From positions 1-41,937 of the forward strand of contig NZ_JAKSYD010000125.1 of assembly GCF_022829605.1 (NCBI RefSeq): DNA of 41,937 nt, read 5' to 3'. The position numbers were made by a program, and so were the translations under genes. This stretch comes from Methylobacterium sp. E-065 (lineage in GTDB: Bacteria; Pseudomonadota; Alphaproteobacteria; Rhizobiales; Beijerinckiaceae). Numbering within the stretch: position 1 is the first letter of the stretch; every line of letters starts with the position of its first letter. This document shows positions 39,236 to 41,937 of this stretch, one piece after another. Under the pieces are notes generated by a model. It saw nothing but the letters and a program-made list of their open reading frames with translations. It made no database searches and had not been told where the DNA came from.

Positions 39236-40291
39236 TCAGATGAAGCTCGGCTCCGGTTCCTCTGGCGGCTCGAAGGCCTCCCGGATGGCGTCCGGGTCGA
39301 CGGCGTCGAGTGTGGCTGGCTGCCAAGCGGGCCGGTTGTCCTTCTCGACCAGCACCGCGCGCACGCCCTCGTAGAAATCGTGCCCCCGCATGATGTGCGT
39401 CACCAGCCGGTACTCCGTTCGGATGGCCGCGATCACGTCCAGATCGGCCCCGCGCCGCATCTGCTCGAAGGCGAGGCAGAGGCTGGTCGGCGACCGGCTG
39501 CGGAGGGTGCGGGCCGCTTCTGCGGCGAACGCCGACCCTTGGACCGCGTCGAGTCGCGCCAGGATCGCCGGGACGCTCTTAGCCGAGAAGCATGCTTCGA
39601 TCAGGGCAGCCTCCCGGATCACCGGCCCGGTCGGCGGCGGAGGCGCGGCGTGGGCGGCCAGTGCCGGCTCGATCGGGCCGCCTTCCGCCAACGCGTCGAG
39701 GATCGCCGGGAAGTCGGTGGCGCGCGCCGCATGGGTCGCCAGCCCGAGGGCGAGGGCGTCGCCCGCGCCGATCTTCGATCCGGTCAGCGCCAGGTAGGTG
39801 CCGCTGCGACCCGCCAGACGCGGCAGGAGCGCGGTGGTGCCAACATCCGGGACGAAGCCGATCCCGACCTCCGGCATCGCGAAGGCGTAGGATGCGGACG
39901 CGACCCGGTACGGCCCGTGCACCGAGATGCCGACCCCGCCGCCCATGACGATGCCGTCGACCAGCGCGACGATCGGCTTGGGGTAGCGGGCCATCGCGGC
40001 GACGAGTTCGTACTCGCCGCGCCAGATCTCGAACATCGCCTCCGTCTGACCAGCCTTGGCGGCCTCGTAGATGCGCCGGACATCGCCGCCCGCGCAGAAG
40101 GCCCGCCCGCCGCTGCCCTGCACCACCACGCGCGTCACGCGGTTGTCGGCCGCCCAATCCTGGAGCTGGGCCTGCATCGCCCGGATCATGCCGAGCGTCA
40201 GCGCGTTCAGGGCCTTGGGCCGGCTGAGCGTGACGAGGCCGAGGGCGCCGCGCGTCTCGAACACCACCTCGTTGGTCGCCTGTGCCGTCAT
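39236..40291 (-). CDS. 3-hydroxyisobutyryl-CoA hydrolase-like enoyl-CoA hydratase family protein
   Basis: A 351-residue cytosolic enzyme with the crotonase fold. The family features are TLSRPKALNALTLGMIRAMQ, oxyanion-hole segment FCAGGDVRRIYEAAKAG, then IVALVDGIVMGGGVGISVHG and FAMPEVGIGFVPDVGTTALL. The full-length C-terminal helical part (SLCLAFEQMRRGADLD, HDFYEGVRAVLVEKD) matches 3-hydroxyisobutyryl-CoA hydrolases of valine breakdown rather than simple hydratases (about 260 residues). The ATG at 40291 (MTAQATNEV) is chosen; ATG 40303 is close. Its promoter region is shared with the divergent catC cluster, but a functional link is not evident. Confidence 0.88.
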   Translation of the reverse strand: MTAQATNEVVFETRGALGLVTLSRPKALNALTLGMIRAMQAQLQDWAADNRVTRVVVQGSGGRAFCAGGDVRRIYEAAKAGQTEAMFEIWRGEYELVAAMARYPKPIVALVDGIVMGGGVGISVHGPYRVASASYAFAMPEVGIGFVPDVGTTALLPRLAGRSGTYLALTGSKIGAGDALALGLATHAARATDFPAILDALAEGGPIEPALAAHAAPPPPTGPVIREAALIEACFSAKSVPAILARLDAVQGSAFAAEAARTLRSRSPTSLCLAFEQMRRGADLDVIAAIRTEYRLVTHIMRGHDFYEGVRAVLVEKDNRPAWQPATLDAVDPDAIREAFEPPEEPEPSFI

Positions 40292-40506
40292 CGTCGGACG
40301 CATCCACCCCTGTGAGCTTCGGTTTATGGGGCGGCTGAATAGGCTTGCATCCGGATGGCCGCAACGACGGGGCGGAATCGGGAACAATCGCCCCCGACCG
40401 TCGCCGATCCCGCGCTCAAGTCGTGCGGCGACAGCATCGACAGCTTGTCATGGGATGATAAGCGTCGCGGCCCGCACGGACATCCGGTCGGCATAGGACA
40501 GACGCG

Positions 40507-40791
40507 ATGCTCTATATGGTCCACATGCAGGTCGACATCCCCGCCACCCTGCCGAAGGCGGAGGCGGACCGTCTGAAAGCCGAGGAGAAGGCCTTCTCGC
40601 AGAAACTGCAGCAGGACGGCACGTGGCGGCACCTGTGGCGGATCGCCGGGCAATACGCGAATTACAGCGTCTTCGATGTCGCAGGGAATGACGCACTGCA
40701 CGACATCCTGACGGCGCTGCCGCTCTACCCGTACATGACGATCCACGTCACGCCGCTGGCCCAGCATCCCTCAGCCATCGCGGCCAACTGA
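40507..40791 (+). CDS. catC: Muconolactone delta-isomerase
   Basis: A 94-residue protein of the usual CatC length. Conserved features are MVHMQVDIPATLPKAEADRL, the helix LKAEEKAFSQKLQQDGTW, then HLWRIAGQYANYSVFDV and LPLYPYMTIHVTPLAQHPS. It converts muconolactone to 3-oxoadipate enol-lactone in the catechol branch of the beta-ketoadipate pathway and forms a homodecamer. It begins a tight cluster: a YciI-like gene starts 12 bp after its stop and the enol-lactonase follows. catA and catB are not in the window and may lie to the right. Confidence 0.93.
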   Translation: MLYMVHMQVDIPATLPKAEADRLKAEEKAFSQKLQQDGTWRHLWRIAGQYANYSVFDVAGNDALHDILTALPLYPYMTIHVTPLAQHPSAIAAN

Positions 40792-40803
40792 CAGGTCGAA
40801 ACC

Positions 40804-41100
40804 ATGCCCTTCATCATCGAGACCTTCGACAAGCCCGGCAGCCTCGAGATCCGCAAGGCACACCGCGCCGAGCATCTGGCCTATCTCGACCGGATCAAGG
40901 ACAGCCTCCTGGCCTGCGGCGCCAAGCTGAACGACGACGGCAGCGATGCGGGCGGCGGCCTCTATGTCGTCGATGTCGAGACCCGCGCCGAGGCCGAGGC
41001 GCTGATCCAGGCGGATCCGTTCCACACGGTGGGCCTGTTCGCGCGCGTCGAGATCAAGCGCTGGCGCAAGGCCTATCTCGACGGCAGAAGCTATCTCTGA
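40804..41100 (+). CDS. YciI-like protein
   Basis: A 98-residue ferredoxin-like-fold protein of the YCII type: MPFIIETFDKPGSLEIRKAH, RAEHLAYLDRIKDSLLACGA, GGGLYVVDVETRAEAEALIQ and ADPFHTVGLFARVEIKRW. The His/Asp pair typical of the family is present (HRAEH and DPF). Such proteins are structurally close to muconolactone isomerase, and its place between catC and pcaD suggests a helper or alternative isomerase step in the same pathway. That role is inferred; most YciI proteins have no assigned reaction. Confidence 0.85.
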   Translation: MPFIIETFDKPGSLEIRKAHRAEHLAYLDRIKDSLLACGAKLNDDGSDAGGGLYVVDVETRAEAEALIQADPFHTVGLFARVEIKRWRKAYLDGRSYL

Positions 41101-41113
41101 GGGAGGGGCGCAT

Positions 41114-41905
41114 ATGGCTTTCGCCGAACTCGATGGCGTGCGGTTGCACTACAGTGCGGATGGCGATCCCGCGAACCCCGCGCTCGTGCTGTCCAACTCG
41201 CTGGGTGCGTCGCTGGACATGTGGGCGCCGCAGGTCGAGCCCCTGGCGCGCCACTTCCACCTGATCCGCTACGACACACGCGGCCACGGCCAGTCGGAGG
41301 TGACGACCGGACCCTACACGATCGCCCGACTCGGCCGGGACGTGGTCGGCCTCTTGGATCACCTTGGCCTGAAGCGGGTGCATTTCGCCGGCGTGTCGAT
41401 GGGTGGCCTGACCGGGCAGTGGCTCGCCCTGAACCATCCGGAGCGGCTGGCGCGCCTCGCCCTGTGCAACACGGCCGCGTATATCGGACCGCCTGAGAAC
41501 TGGACCAGCCGGGTCGAGGCGGTTAGCGCGAACGGCGTCGGCAGCATCGCCGATGCGGTGGCCTCGCGCTGGCTGACGGCGGGCTACGCGGCCGCCCAAC
41601 CCGAGCTGGCGGCCAGCCTGCGGCGGATGCTGGCTGCCACGGCGTCGGAGGGCTACGCGGCGGCCTGCCTGGCGGTGCGTGACGCCGATTTCCGCGGCGA
41701 GCTTCCGCGGATCGTCGTGCCGACGCTGGTGATCGCCGGGACGCACGACCTCGCGACGCCGCCGGCGGATGGCCGCTTCCTGGCGGACCACATCGCCGGT
41801 GCGCAGTATCGCGAACTTAGCGGCGCGCACCTGACAAATCTCGAGGATGTCGAGCGCTTCAACGAGGCCCTGATCGGGTTCTTCGGCGAAACGCGCGCGT
41901 CGTAG
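41114..41905 (+). CDS. pcaD: 3-oxoadipate enol-lactonase
   Basis: A 263-residue alpha/beta hydrolase. The nucleophile elbow is GVSMGG with Ser95, the acid is Asp212 in GTHDLATPP and the base His239 in SGAHLTNLED. Sequence context (VLSNSLGASLDMWAPQVEPL; YDTRGHGQSEVTTGPYTIA) is that of PcaD, which hydrolyses the 3-oxoadipate enol-lactone made by CatC to 3-oxoadipate. ATG 41114 follows GGGAGGGG 7 bp upstream, 13 bp after the YciI-like stop. With catC it gives two consecutive steps of the beta-ketoadipate pathway. The window ends just after the gene. Confidence 0.93.
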   Translation: MAFAELDGVRLHYSADGDPANPALVLSNSLGASLDMWAPQVEPLARHFHLIRYDTRGHGQSEVTTGPYTIARLGRDVVGLLDHLGLKRVHFAGVSMGGLTGQWLALNHPERLARLALCNTAAYIGPPENWTSRVEAVSANGVGSIADAVASRWLTAGYAAAQPELAASLRRMLAATASEGYAAACLAVRDADFRGELPRIVVPTLVIAGTHDLATPPADGRFLADHIAGAQYRELSGAHLTNLEDVERFNEALIGFFGETRAS

Positions 41906-41937
41906 AGCCGTGCTCGATCGCGATGGTCCAGACAGGA

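Overview
This window looks like chromosome from a GC-rich alphaproteobacterium, most likely Methylobacterium or a close Hyphomicrobiales relative. The reasons are the very high third-position GC of the flanking genes, a MucR-type regulator, a PhaR-type regulator domain and a catC/pcaD aromatic-degradation cluster. The assignment rests on protein flavour read by eye, not on a search.

Layout. (1) 1-6298 is core-like DNA: a PhaR-N-domain mini-protein, a heavy-metal RND efflux pair (CzcB/CusB-like adaptor and CzcA/CusA-like pump) and a lipoprotein of the L,D-transpeptidase fold. (2) 6299-6375 is tRNA-Arg(UCU). Its 3' 54 nt (6322-6375) recur exactly at 28915-28968, just after a tyrosine-integrase gene. 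These repeats are attL and attR of a 22.6-kb integrative island. (3) The island (6376-28968) is visibly less GC-rich and more decayed than its flanks. It carries a SEFIR/TIR-type protein that is a candidate antiphage effector, an N-terminally truncated histidine phosphatase, two adjacent genes each broken by one in-frame stop, a PhcB-like methyltransferase, an IS630 remnant, an OmpW-like porin, a membrane GGDEF-EAL protein and a second RND efflux pair. It also holds an AT-rich two-gene block (a zinc-ribbon protein and an unusual protein with family-A DNA-polymerase-like palm motifs), a diverged 570-bp tandem repeat, a YihY remnant, an excisionase-like protein, a conserved-looking partner protein and the integrase. 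GCAACAC direct repeats in helically phased pairs near both ends may be integrase arm sites.

(4) 28969-41937 is core-like again. Its centrepiece is a sulfur module. On the minus strand are a small SH3-like protein, serine O-acetyltransferase, a family 2 encapsulin shell with an inserted cyclic-nucleotide-binding domain (2B type), and a SufS-like cysteine desulfurase with a 230-residue disordered N-terminal extension (the expected cargo). Diverging from these are two YeeE/YedE-type sulfur-transport proteins, followed by a frameshifted remnant of a YeiH-like sulfate exporter. Read together: sulfur uptake, O-acetylserine for cysteine synthesis, then desulfuration of cysteine inside a protein nanocompartment, possibly storing sulfur. 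Further right are a GFA-family protein, a zinc-ligand-less MucR homologue, small secreted proteins, a cupin, a 3-hydroxyisobutyryl-CoA hydrolase-like protein, and catC / YciI-like / pcaD of the beta-ketoadipate pathway.

The two most interesting items are the 2B-type encapsulin paired with a cysteine desulfurase, and the PolA-palm-like protein in the island. No CRISPR array or rRNA gene was seen.
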